Below are positions 46,101 through 59,300 of a stretch of DNA of 64,000 bases, piece after piece. The position numbers were made by a program, and so were the translations under genes. Numbering within the stretch: position 1 is the stretch's first letter; every line of letters begins with the position of its first letter. The stretch is from Takakia lepidozioides (taxonomy: Eukaryota; Streptophyta; Takakiopsida; Takakiales; Takakiaceae), in the NCBI GenBank assembly GCA_030704615.1, contig CM060731.1:24676001-24740000 (forward strand), given 5' to 3'. The notes beneath the pieces were generated by a model. It saw only the letters and a list, made by a program, of their open reading frames with translations, was not told the origin of the DNA and did no database searches.

Positions 46101-49100
46101 CCATGAATCGTAAGAAATACTATTCAAGGCCACATACTGATTGAAAAATATCAGTCAAATTCAACGACACAATGAGGTCAGTCAACTTGTGTCTGCCGAG
46201 ATACCTGCAATGCTTGACCCTGCAGCAAAGAGCTCTTGACAAGAATGAGGGCCTGAGGCAGGACCCTTTCACGAACAGCAGTGCCAGCATTGGCATGATG
46301 CTGCTTGTCCAACATCATGGTGCAGCAGAGTTCCAAAGCTAGTGCTGTCATGTGCAAGTCAGCATCACTGCCCCCCCACCCAATATGCTTCAAGGTCACA
46401 TGACAAGGTCCTCCACGAAAATGTAGAATTGTCCAATAAAGACCACTATTGCAAGAACTGCAAAGATAGACTGGCAGAAGCAAGGCCAGCTTAGAAGTGA
46501 AACAAAAGAAAGCTAGGTTGTTTTGACTGAGATCTCCCTACACATGTGTCTCATTGCATGATCAAAAGGCTGATCTTAGTTTGTTTGCTGTTGTGAGCTT
46601 TACCTGATAAGAGAAGATAGTTCAGTAATAATAGACTCGTAACTTGATGGGCTGATTTTGTTGCTATAAGCAATAAGTAGTGCATTCAGGGTGCCCAATG
46701 AAGCTTGACGCAGAGCTCGGTTGGCCTATCATACCATTGTCCCAGAAACAATACCCCACACACTCAAATTTCGAAGTAAAAGATTCGAACAAGGGTATCA
46801 TCAGCAGTTCAGTAACACTCAGACTTAGCGGGACAGGACCTGCACCAAGCTCAAGATGAAAAAGCATGTACTTATACCAGACATGTTGCCAATACAATGC
46901 ACCATCCCACAGCAAAAGTAAGATGGTCCCTCAGCAAATAAAGCCTGATGAAGTAAGATGATCCATACCTTGCGCAAAAATGTTGTGAGCTCTGATACAA
47001 CTTGTTCTAGTACTGATGACAAGTCTATATTTAAAGGAGACTCGGCAATAGTTGCAAAGGCCTGCAACAACAGAAACAGCCAAAAGGCAAATTTACACTC
47101 TACACACATTCATTCTGGCGTGGATGTCTCCACACTCAAATATCCTTTGCTCCATGTACACAGTGCCTTAAACACAGAGACTGAGCGATGTAAAAAGGTT
47201 TCCTATCCATTCATACCTTGACAGCAGTGAGACGAGTAATCTCATTGCGCAAGCGTTCCAGGAGCAATGGTAAGCATATTCCCAGCTCCTTCTTTAAATG
47301 ATCTCCCAGGATGGATATCACGAGACCCATACATGAAATTGCACACTCCTTCACTTCCTGAACTGCCCTACTAGTCCGTTAGTTCTCCTGTGAAAGCCAA
47401 GCTTGTTGCAAAACTCCACAACATTTCCAACAATACTATACCACCATACTAATAAGAACATCTACCATAACTCCAAGGCCTATAAGAATGCATCTTTTGG
47501 AAGTAACTACATATAATTATTACAAACAAAGAGGAGCACACACCTGATCCTGGTCTTGAGCTGTCAATCGCTTCAAGATAGCGTTGTAGATAGGTTGCAC
47601 ATAGGGTACGAAGTTGAATACAGGAGGCTGCAGATTCATACAACAAATTGGTTTTTTAAATTTGGCACATCTCTCACCACCACTGGACTAGATTGGTAAG
47701 CCTGCTTCATGTTCCTACTCTTAGACAAAGACCATACCTGGGAAGTCTCCAGCCACAAATGCTCAGAACATAGGGCAGAAAGATTGTCCTAGCAGACTTA
47801 ATCCTATTGAAAAGAAAGAGAGAAGAATCAAGAAAACTGACTCACTATGATAATCAAGAGAGGCGCAGTGATGCAAACTTACAGGTTCATAGCTAGGTCG
47901 GATTGCCTTAACTAGTTCCCCACAAACTCGAAGAGCCTCTGCAGTCACTTTGTAGTACCGCTCCCCAACTGCAGAAAGCACTGGCCCTGACAACGCCTGC
48001 AGTACAACAATTCAGAAAAAGGCATCTACACATCCCCACCCATCAACAGTCTTCTGATACAACAGTATTCTGATAGATTAGGACCCGTCAACCACATACT
48101 CTATACTACATTAGTCAGCAGGCAACCTGATTACCCACCCTGATATGTGGATGAAACACTGATGGTGAATGTGATGCCATCACCAGTCTTGTGAATACCA
48201 ATGCTTCAATCTTTAAATTGGAATTCGATGACTTGTCCTGGTTGCAACAAGACAACGTGTCAGCAGTACAACCCACAGGCAGAAAAAACAGAAGTATATT
48301 TTGAAAAGAGGCGACTAGCAAGGAGTGCTTCTGACTTACGTTAAGTGCCTTCTCTATGCCAGGCACCAAGGATGCCATATGATCTGATAAGGAGTTTGGA
48401 AGCACAATCACCAACTCCTTCAACACCGAAAATGCCCCCACCTGCACATGGCGTCAGCACCCAAATGCACCACTCAATATGATTAAATATTCCTTGATGT
48501 AGTAAAACTCAGCAACCACAGGCAAAGAACTTCCTCGAACAATTAGCTGCTGCCTTTTAAATGCCAGCACGTTGCACCACATCTGACAGGCATATAAGAC
48601 TCAAATGGGAAACTTGCCTTAGTCTTTACTGATTTCTCACGGAGCTGCTTGTTCAGCGACTTCACCACTTTGGGCACCTCCTGCTGTAAGACATACAGCG
48701 GGCTGCCCCATGTCCTATTCATGTCAGCTATAACATTCCTAACACCACTGGCAGCTGTCAATTTGATGTCTCACCAAACTGTCCAATGTCCCTAACTGAA
48801 TTGTCCTTGACGCTCTCAAGAAGCCACTGAAGGAGGACACAATCACAAAACCCCTGCTTAGCGCTCTACAAACCAAGATCGGAGAGAAATGATGGTAGGG
48901 CAAGCCTGTTTGGGAAAGAAAAAACCAACTAGGAAACAACTGGAGCACCCAAAGCATAGTGAGACAAAGAGGAGGATGCGTCACCTTGATGATCTGATGT
49001 CCCCAGAGCCTTTGGTTACATTTCCAGTTTGCCGCAGCAAGTCAATGAATGCATTGAAGACATCAATCTGGAGGCAGACAATTGAAGCCCTGAGAAGTTG

Positions 49101-52100
49101 TAGTTTGGAAAGCAGTACACATAGCATAAAAGTATTCATCATAGATTAACAACTTAAATTACAGAATCCATACCTTCACATTTTCTTCTCTTTCCTTAAA
49201 GCGCTCAATTAACTTGGGGCTCGCCTGTACAACCATGACAAGCAAGATAAGACCGATCACTGACCTCAGTAGAGTACCACCTTAGAAAAACCAAACCAAA
49301 AACTGATAAAAAAACAGGAGACAGCAATAGCAGCAATTTTGTCCAGAAACAGTGAAGATGAGAGGAAGGGCATACTTTGGCATAAAGAGTAGCCATCATC
49401 TCAGGGCGAGAAGAGATCACAGCAGACAAGGTCTTTGCAGCTGCCCTCCTTACTTTCCAGCTTACGTCCTCATCATCACTATATTCATCTGCACTTTCTC
49501 TGACCATCCACAACCGAACTTCTCATAATTACTTCCTCAACCAACTAGAAGGAGAAGAGGATAGCATCAATGTATGGGAGAAAAAGATTAAACTCTTACT
49601 TTCACGGAATGGCACCCCGTTGTAGATATGTTACTTCACAATGGACCCAGTACCCATTCATAGTTGACAGCAAAGAATATGCTGCTCGAGCTTAACAGAA
49701 ACAGCTGAAGAACTTAAGGTTGAGTGATTGCAAGAGCATGCTTACTCATCCTCATCTTCTTCACCATCCATATCCTCATCCTGGTCCTCATCCATGTCAT
49801 CTGTAAAATTGGGATCGTAACTCAAGTACTCGAGTGCCAGGTCCAAAATTACATCGCAGTGTGGAGACACATCACGTGGGCAGCGCAGCACAAAGCTTTC
49901 CAAGGCCTGAAATAGAATACTGTGAGTCATTGGTAGAACTCTGGTAATGGGACATTACAGCCTTCAGTAGTCATAGCACATTTTCTTTCTATGAGGTCTC
50001 ACATGAATGACTAATATTGGTCATAAAAGAAGTAACAACATCACATGTTGCAAGTGCTGAAGATCCTTGCTAGCTCCAAAGTGTGACTCAAGTACCACCT
50101 TGCTCATGTCAGGTATCAATAGACAGATGGTGGCAATGCACTGGGCACTGAGGTCTACCCATGCAAACACCACGATACGAAACATACATTTCACCAGAGA
50201 AACCTGTATGCTAGAGAGTGGCATTCTATCAATTGCTCTGCCACAGGTCCAAAGTTCCTTATATATGCAAGTGCAAGATTAGTAAGAAGTAAACCTGCAA
50301 ACTATTCTCCCGAAGTTCGTCGTCGTTCTCAGATGCATTCTCACAGTAGCTAATCAAAAGTGGAACCACTTCGGTCAGATGTGGACCAAATCGATATCCA
50401 ACTGCACGGCTGCACAAACACTTCCAAGTAATAAGAGGCCAGCACAAATCAAGTGCCCCCCATCACTTCTGCAAAGACCTCTTTAGTCACTGCAATAGTT
50501 ACTACTAGTTGGTAATTGGTGGATCGGGCATACGATGGACTCCAAAGCGAAGGAAAAATAAACAGCCCCAATTGCAAATTGTAAGCTGAACAATTAGGCA
50601 AATGTGGTTCAACGCAACTCCCAAATCTGACAATCTAGCCAATTACCCAAAAGCCATGATTATTGAAGTGCTCTCACCAGAAAGCACCAATCATTTGAAT
50701 GTTGGTGCGTGTCATGTCTGGCTTCACATCTTTGTTCTTGAGAATTTGGACCACAGTGATTGTTGCTCTGGCAAGAAGATCATCAGACATGCTGGCAGCC
50801 AAGGTAGCTGCACCCAACATTGCAGTGATTTCACAACCCCATTCCAGTCCCATGCACCATGCAAAAAGGCATCATACCAAATAATCCAAACATTTCTAAT
50901 TTCTAACATTTTCTAATTCTAACTTTTCTAATTCCCATGAGACAGTCTAAAATACAACTAAAATCCTGAGTGACTACCAAATCATAACTTGTCAATGATT
51001 AAAATTTTGGTAACTCGGTAGTTCCACTATATGGAACTGTTGAAACTCATACAGTTGTCCAGCACATAGCTAACATAGTAGGAACATAGAAGTGTCGAAG
51101 TAACCATGTACATCTAGCACATGAGCACATACCAAGACACTGGATGGCACGTTTGCGAAGGCCTGCGCGCTGCAGATTGAGTTGCACCAGTAGGGCATTT
51201 AGCAGCTTTTCATGGTCAGCGGTCATGAGACTCCCAAATCGATGCAGCACATCACACAGAATGTCGAGGCACTCACTTTTAACCTCTGTACTTGTCTCCT
51301 GACCCAGCCATTACCCTCCCTACCCATCAGCCCTGCCTCTCATGGTAGACTGTCATTTGACGTGTGCAGCCAAGAGGCACTATATATTTGTATCCTGCAC
51401 TGTAAGCAACTACTGTCACACACACTCACTTCAAATCTTTAGCCCCACCTACTAAGTGTTCTGCTCATCCAGCAGCAAAATTTACTTCAAAAGTAAAAGC
51501 TGGTTGATTATGGAAGCTTCGAACTGTTTCTGCAGGGGGCAGTGCTGTGGAGGCTTAAACATCTGTCTGTGGGCCCTGCAGAGAATGCAGACAACCCTAT
51601 TCCCACCAAATAAGGTCGGTCTTTTCTGTAGTCAGGAGGACTGCCTGAAGGAGGGGCTCATAGACCTTCACATGGAACTGCAAAAGTACATTCCAAATTT
51701 AGTCGAACAAGACACGACATCGTGAAGTTAAGCGAGAACATGTAAGTCGGTAGAGAGTCAAGACCAACCGAGGAGGTAATGCCCTTGATAAGCTTTGGAG
51801 TGAGTGAGACAACGACAAACTGTGCAACTGTGCCACTTGAGATCTCTGCTACCACAGTTTTCAGAGCAATGCTGGCAATATCACGCTGCTGCTCTTTGCC
51901 TGTCAATAGCCGCTGACACAGGGACTCCACTATCTCCACCACTCTGGTCTCATGCACCTTCTTCACCAGTGGTGCCAGGCTGCATGCAATGCAATCTCAA
52001 CTTAGTTGCGTTTCCCACCTTCCAATGCTGCCACTGGTCTCAAAGAGTGTAAAAAAGCCTTCATTTCTCATCCTGGTAGTTCTGATTATGCAGTCAGGCT

Positions 52101-53579
52101 CAGACATCGATACTTTGTATTCTATCATCCATTACCACTGAAGCTCCCCTGTTGTGTCCACAACATTGCAAAGTAAGAAATGCAAGCTGGTTCTCAGCAA
52201 CCAGACAACCAGGTGCCTTAAGTAGAAAATAATGGTCAAATTAACCACCTTCCTAACAAAGCCAGCACTCTAAAAGCTGCAGGAGCTGATGAACAACAGT
52301 ACCTAATCCAAAACCCTTCCCATCAACACACCATGGGCCAAGTAATACACAGCCCACAGCAACAATATACCATACCCAAGCACAAGCGGTGTCCATAATG
52401 ACCAGAAACCAAGCTGCACAACCAGAGCCACACTGCAGATGCATTCTACCAGTCATGGGGGGTGCAACGCACCACCTGGCAGGTAACCTGCCAACGACCA
52501 AAGTATAATTTTCTACCCCAAAGTTCCCATAGAGTGAGAGACAAGCCCCCCAAATGCATCTTTGTCTTCTCACCTGAGAGGATTCACAAACTCCTTCGCA
52601 GCGAGAATGATTTGCAGCACAATGCTACATGTAAGATTGGGTGGAAAAACTGATCTGTTGAACAGCCCTAGTCACGATGGAAGAGGATACATGAAATTCT
52701 CGAGTGCCCCTTGAAATGCTCAGCACAGACCTCCAAAAGAAGTAAGAGGAGGAGATTGGGGCCACGATGGAAATTCTGGTGAAAGGTGAAGCCCAGCACC
52801 AATTTACTGTGAGCTTCATCACAGACATTGGTGACAAGGAAGGCTCAAAAGATATTCCCAGTTGGGGGCACTAAGCTAAAGTTCAAACTGACAGTAGGCC
52901 GCCTACCTCTGTACAGTGGTCTAACCCAACCAGGGAAAAGGGCGGCTGTGCCGCTGTTGTGGGCATGACGGTGAGAACAGAATATATTCTGATGAACAGG
53001 TCTTCTTCTCAACGAGATGCCCGTTTCATAGTCATCAAAAAACCTGTCAGTGCACCTCACAACACTCAGTTTGAAAGGCTGAAGACAGCACAAATTTGAA
53101 GAGATTCTTTGAAAATTAAAAAGGCCAGAACCCTTAGTAAGTTTCACTACTAGAGCGAGGTTTCCGCAATAGTAATGACCACCATTCCACACTCTCCATA
53201 TCTCCGACCCACTTTTCTGCAACTATCACCGCAATAAATTCCCAAACATCCACTCCGTTCACTTTGACAAGTGAGGACCCAAACATGTATATACGAACAC
53301 GCACCATTTCACTGCCAGTCCTGAGATATCCCCTGATGCATCATCGAGCTGTTGAAGGACAATCTGTGAGACCTTGCGCTCTGTTTCTGAATCTAGCTTG
53401 AAGTTATCCTTTTGCAGCTCATTCAGCAAATCAGAAGTGGCCATATATCGAAAGTCTTTGTCCTTGGATGCAATCTGCATTAGCACAACAGCAGCTTCCT
53501 TTATTGTGCTGGCAGATTCTCTATGCTTCAGAGTTTGGACTAAGTTGGATACTTGACCGGGTTTCACACAGGCACCCAT
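43172..53579 (-). CDS. CAND1: CAND1, cullin-associated NEDD8-dissociated protein 1
   Basis: HEAT-repeat protein that binds un-neddylated cullin-RBX1 and exchanges substrate receptors of SCF-type ubiquitin ligases; in Arabidopsis its loss disturbs auxin responses. Twenty-seven exons, all phases consistent, 1253 residues (Arabidopsis 1219): 53579-53305, 51979-51769, 51283-51133, 50807-50678, 50409-50295, 49906-49746, 49499-49376, 49224-49174, 49067-48985, 48702-48618, 48441-48340, 48237-48139, 47996-47883, 47627-47544, 47357-47217, 47061-46969, 46725-46604, 46367-46205, 46046-45804, 45565-45320, 45224-45039, 44808-44662, 44361-44245, 44084-43916, 43763-43686, 43568-43430, 43304-43172. Diagnostic blocks include [13 protein letters not shown], an acidic loop ([19 protein letters not shown]), [56 protein letters not shown] and [14 protein letters not shown]. 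Intron 10 has a GC donor. The N-terminus is about 24 residues longer than in Arabidopsis. Confidence 0.96.
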
Positions 53580-56361
53580 GCAATAACCAATTTTCCAACA
53601 AAATTCTTCACACTATCTCTCTGTGTCAGTGATCTGGATGTCTCTTTGTTTCCATCTATGAACCTAGCAACACACATTACTCACAAAGTCTATGCCTCCT
53701 TTATTCCATTCCTCTCCAAACAATCATCATCTATCAAACAAACAAACAGATCCCAACTCAAGAAATTACACAAAGCTTGGCAAAGGAATACCTTCTCAAG
53801 GATCAGACCAACTGCCAAACTTGCCATCTTGCAGGACCTAATCTAACCTAATGCCTTAAACTCTTGATTGTCTTCAATTGAGTGAGCGGCTCTCCTACAC
53901 TTCGAGAAGAGTTCTCGTCATAGCTGAAGGTGGTCCTCAACTAGACTCTCCTTGTCCCTTTGAAATGTCAACCTCCCACCAACCGAATCCTCTTGGGCGT
54001 GGCTCCTATTGGGCATGAAAATCGCCTAACTATGGTTGCAAAGGTAATTCCCAGGACCTGTGCACACCAACTTCTGCTGTCAAGAGAGAGGGGGGGAGAG
54101 AGAGAGTACACAAGCACATGGATAAGTTGTGAATCACATACTCATTGGAAATTTTATCTCTAGAATAAAGAAACGAAAGCAAGAGAGCATCACAGTACTA
54201 CAGGATTCAACGAGCATTACATTTCAGGTGTAAGTGATACCGAATAGCCACAATGTTTTTTCAGTACTATGTGAATTTCTTGCAGTAGGAACTTATCATA
54301 TTGTAACAACCATGTCTAGCTTTGCTTGGACCTTGCAGTCATACACAATTGGTGGTCTACTGTAATACCCACACTAAAAGCTGTGGAAAATTCAAACAAT
54401 GCCAGTTGAGGCAGACAAATGCCAGTGGCAGAAAGCAGTCCCACTGCATATCTATTTTCAGTGCACTACTACGGAAATGACCCTCTATCTGTGTCTCTCA
54501 CTCAAGCCAGGAGAGACCTGTCCAGCTCCTGCTACGAAAATTAGTGTCTACCCTTGTACCATTAATGCACAGACGCAAATACAAAGCACGCGTCTCTTAC
54601 GAAACTGCTCAAGTAGAGATTGCTAAATTCGAGACAGACTGCAGCGCCGCCTACACATAACCAAAAAGGCCTCCCAAACCTTGCAACCAACCTAAACAAG
54701 AACATCGGTTGATACAGAACGACTTGATCGTGTCTGGAGCTCTACACAAATTTCATCCGCCTCGCAAAAAATTCCTAAATAACACCAAGACAGAAAAAAA
54801 CCCTACACATCGCAGCTGCACATATCATATCCGTCCCGAAAGCACACTAGCGATATCCTCAGGCGATCAGACTGCTTCAAATGCTGAACTTGCACAATTT
54901 TCAATTGCGGTTTAACCACCGTGATCGATCCCAGAAAACCATTTGTATACGAAATTCTAGAAAATTCCTTGGGGAAATCATGCAGCCAAAACAAACAATG
55001 CTGAATTCTCCCCGGTATCAATGGAATTGTGAGTATCCTTCAAATCCCAGCACCCAAACATTCAAAGCGTCCGGAGTATACTAACAAAATTCCACGGCAG
55101 CTGCAGAATCTGTACAAGCCTACTCCACAACGCCAAACAGTCCCACCAAATTCCACTCCACGTTCCCTCTCTTCTCTCTCAGGCAAGCAAAACCAGATTA
55201 GGGTTAGGGGTCACAGAAATCGGGCCCGCCCGGGGAAACACCGGGTTAATCCCCAGGACGTCGGGCTAAAAACATTCATTGAGCCTACATACCTTTCATC
55301 CATCTAAACCATCGATTCAACGATAATTAGATGGCATCTTCTCGATATGAAATAGTTCTAGATATATTCTTTCTCTTGTCATCTCCCCATCCGTCGATGT
55401 GGCATCTTCTTGGAGTATGCTCCTCACGATTCTCCTCTGTGAATCTAGATTCCCTAGTGTTCGCTCATCGATAATGTGCACCTACATTTCATCCGTCCAA
55501 GGCACGACATTAATGTGTTTTGTTTTTTATTTATTTTTTATTTATTTACTTTTATTCTTTAAACAGGGGAGGATCTTTTAATTATTATCTATTTGCTTGA
55601 AACCCACCCCTATTTTTAGTTTTTTTTGAAAAGATGAGCCACAGAATCACATTAAAAAACGATTAAAAAATGACTTCATTATACTCTGAAATATTACTAG
55701 TCTTCTTGTAACATGCAGTAAATGCAAAGGAGTGGATGGAAGAAAGACAACGCTTTCCTCCATCCACCGGTCGCATTCTTTATGGATGAGACATAGACAT
55801 TTTTGGATGAACATAACTCTCATCCATAAACTCCCCTTTGGCGGTAAATACTAAATACAGAAAAACCAAATATTTTACGACTCGGTTTGAATTTTCAAAT
55901 ACCTATTATGTTGTATTAAAAAACATACAGAGAATAATAGCATATATATTAAAAAGCCGGTACCGTCTCTCTCGTCTCGCGAGGCACTGATGAGCGGGCC
56001 GCTTTACTGCAGCGCGAGCTGCGCTGTCGAGCTTGCCGCTGGCTAGCTAGCGAAGCTGTGATGCTCCAGCAGCTCTTATTGCTTGCAAGACTGCAGCTTT
56101 TGGGCATTTGGGCTGTGGGAATTTGCTAAGTTGAGGGGCTAGTTGAGAAGGAGGAGGATATGATAGGAACAGATGTTAGGCGGCATACCAGTAGGAAAGC
56201 TGCAGATTTTGCGCCTGTGTGAAGTGAAGAGGTGAAGATCGGGTGAATTACTGTTTGTGTGATCCAATTCAAGGTGGAGATAGAGTAGAAGAGGAAGAAG
56301 AGGAAAAGGACGACTTGGTACAAGCGTAGGAGAGCGAGAGAGGGGAAAGAGCTGTCACAAA
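53580..56361. other. Divergent intergenic region, CAND1 / methylesterase
   Basis: Both flanking genes point away, so it should hold both promoters and 5' UTRs. The right half (55520-55960) is A/T-rich. Near 55734-55770 a TGGATGGA/TCCATCCA inverted pair could form a hairpin. No gene supported. Confidence 0.45.
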
Positions 56362-59300
56362 ATGGGAAATCAGCTATGTATGCCGAAGAAAAAGCAAAAG
56401 CGGACGAATGCAATGATGAACCTGAATGGAATGCGGAGAAGGGGAGGTCTGCAGGAGGATTTGATAGAGCAGCAAGCACTGGCTATGGCAATGCACCAAC
56501 AGCACAAGGCGCAGATGCGATTAGAGCGCAGTATGTCGCAGCGGGACCCTTCAATTGTGCCCCCGCGCCGCAGCTACTCGGGTAAGCCTAGCGGTGGCAA
56601 GCTTGAGTACACCCGCAGCTTCAGCACTCGAGCTCCCAATTTGAATGATCCTTTATTTGATCCCAAGCAGATGCTGAACGGCACCAAGGTTCACTCTCTC
56701 TCTCTTTCCCTCGCTGCCCCCAGCGCCAAACACGCGTTTGTTCCTATCTGTTGAGGTTTTCCTCTTCTTTGAGTTTTCGCGTCAACCATCTCGGAAGTAG
56801 ATTGCGGAACTGCGGCCGGGCTTTTACTCTAGCAAGGATGAATAATATGCAATTCCCAGGATCTTACTTTCAAGTATCACGCCCAATTCCCTCGCTGCTG
56901 CATGCAAGATTTGGTTGGATCTTCTGGAGACACTCGGGCTTCTTTCCCCTTGCTGAATGAGCAGCTTGATATGGCAAGAGTCAGAGAGATAGTCAGAGAT
57001 TTTTGTGCAATGTTCCTTGCAGCCTGTTTCATTGGAAGAGGCTTGCAGCTGATGAGCCTCCTTACGAGCCAATGCATAGTAGAAGAATTACAATAAGCAA
57101 GGCATGTGTCGCATGAACATGACAATTTACACCCTTACCTCAAAATTTCCTCGAATGGCTGGGTAGCTGCAGGGTAAACTGACTGTGGTGCAACTGCTTT
57201 TTCCAGTTTAATGATGCACCTTATGCCTTGATATAATGCCGAAGTTATTTGGGACTGTTTTTGATCCAGTATATTTTTCCCAACCTGGTGCTGAGCAATT
57301 CAGACTGCTGCAGTAGGTTGTCTGAAGATGTGTCCAATTTGTCAGGGCCAAAGTAATCAGAGGATGTTTGCAAGTATGTGTTGACTGTGGCTGCTCATGG
57401 AGCTTTTTCTATATGCATGCAGGGAGGATTAGCAGCTGCAAATCTGGAATCAAGGCACTTTGTATTGGTACATGGAGGGGGACTTGGAGCATGGTGTTGG
57501 TACAAGTCGATTGCATTATTAGAGGAGAGTGGCTTCAAGGCGACTGCCATTGATCTCACTGGCTCTGGCATTGATCCCACAGATCCTAACCAAGTTACAA
57601 GCCTTGCGCAATATGTAAAACCTCTTCTTGACTTACTGGAGAAGCTTGAGGGCGATGAGAAGGTCAGTCCCCCACCATTATTAGATAGCTTGGGTGATCA
57701 CATCGGCAGTCTCTTTGTTCACCACTTGCACTTTGCATGGTGAAGCATTGCAGGATCCAGTGGGAGATAAGAGAGATTGAAGTTGACCTATATGACTTGT
57801 TGTCTTTAGACAACAAGTTACTTTGTGGTTAGATTAAAGCTTGCACACATTATTTAGCAAACTCTCTCCTTATGGTAGGTCATTGTTTGTTGTATGGCTG
57901 AAAGGCCTATTCGAGCGTTTGGTTTCGTGTTCTGTTTGGATATCAGGGCTGGCACCCACGCTCCAACTTTTCTATGTACCCAGTTAAGCAGGAGTGTGGT
58001 ATTGCAGGTGATTCTGGTGGGGCATAACATAGGAGGGGCGTGCATATCATATGCCATGGAATGTTTTCCCAACTCGATTGCGAAGGCAATATTTGTTGCA
58101 GCAGCTATGGTCAGCAATGGGCAGAGCCCTTTTGAAGTATTTGCACAGCAGGTAACCTTATTGTGGACATCAAACCAAACTTGACCGAACCGGGGCTCCA
58201 CTTTCCTTAAATGTTGGCAGATCTCTTGTTTGCTCAAAGCTCTCTTTATTCCTTTCTAATTACTTCAGATCTGGTCGTTTGACCTGTAGGTGCTATGTAT
58301 AGATGTTTCAAAGAACGGCTTTGAGCTGGTCATCTTCAGTAGTTTATACTGCACAAGCATCATGATGCACATGTGGGGTATGTTACCTTCATATGTCTGT
58401 AGAGGACATGTCCTTACAGATCAAGGGTCTATGTCAAGTCTCAGAGATTGTACTCATAAGACGTTGTTTGCCGTAGCCTTGTGGCCATTGACCCCGCGCC
58501 CAGTTTGAGCGGGAACAAAAGGGACAGAACCTACCTCTGTCAGGGGCTGACGTTGGTAGTAAGACTTACCTCCATATAAAGAATTAATCCGGGTTTTCCA
58601 GATATCCTCTAGAAATCCCTTCACACAAGCATCAATCTGCTGTGTGTGATTTGCCCAAAAACTAGGCCTCAGGAGGGCCTGGGCTTTTGGCTCAGCCTCG
58701 AGACTTTCAAAGTTGGTAAACAGGGGTACAGGCACAATTCCCTTAATAGATTTGAAGAGAGCGTCTCTTTGGTGAGAGAACCCCGGACAGTGTATCAGAT
58801 CAAGTCTCAGAGAGACTGAGAAATGCTCGGTGATGAGGTCTGGCTGTGCAGGTGAAAACCTCAGAGGCGCAGACATTTATATATGGAAATGGAAAGTCAA
58901 GTCCACCCACAGCTGTGGAATTTGACAAAAATTTAATAAGAGACATTTACTTCAATATGAGCCCAGCTAAGGTACTCCTCATTACTGCCTTTTATTTTCA
59001 TTGGCTGCAAATTGATAAGATGACTCTAGACTATTGTTCATTGGTAAAGTTCCTGAGTATTTATCATGAGAATCAGTCTTCCAGTAGGCTTCCATGACTG
59101 TTATACTCCACCAAGGGTATGAAGGAGGTTGGTTTGGCTACTAGTTTCCTTGAAGAAGACCAGTTTCCAATTCTGTGGATTTCCGGATCAACTTTGAAAT
59201 CTTAGATAGCAAGTAGCCTTTCCTTAAGCTACCCAGATAAACTGTAAAGTATTTCCTAGAGACTAAGGAAATTGAGTCTAATGCCTGGATAGGTAGAGAA

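Noticed and set aside
48543-48984. Extra CAND1 exon starting near 48846 or 48761
   Set aside because: Those frames can be spliced but add unrelated residues. Splicing 48985 to 48702 restores the family pattern ([12 protein letters not shown]) and keeps phase.
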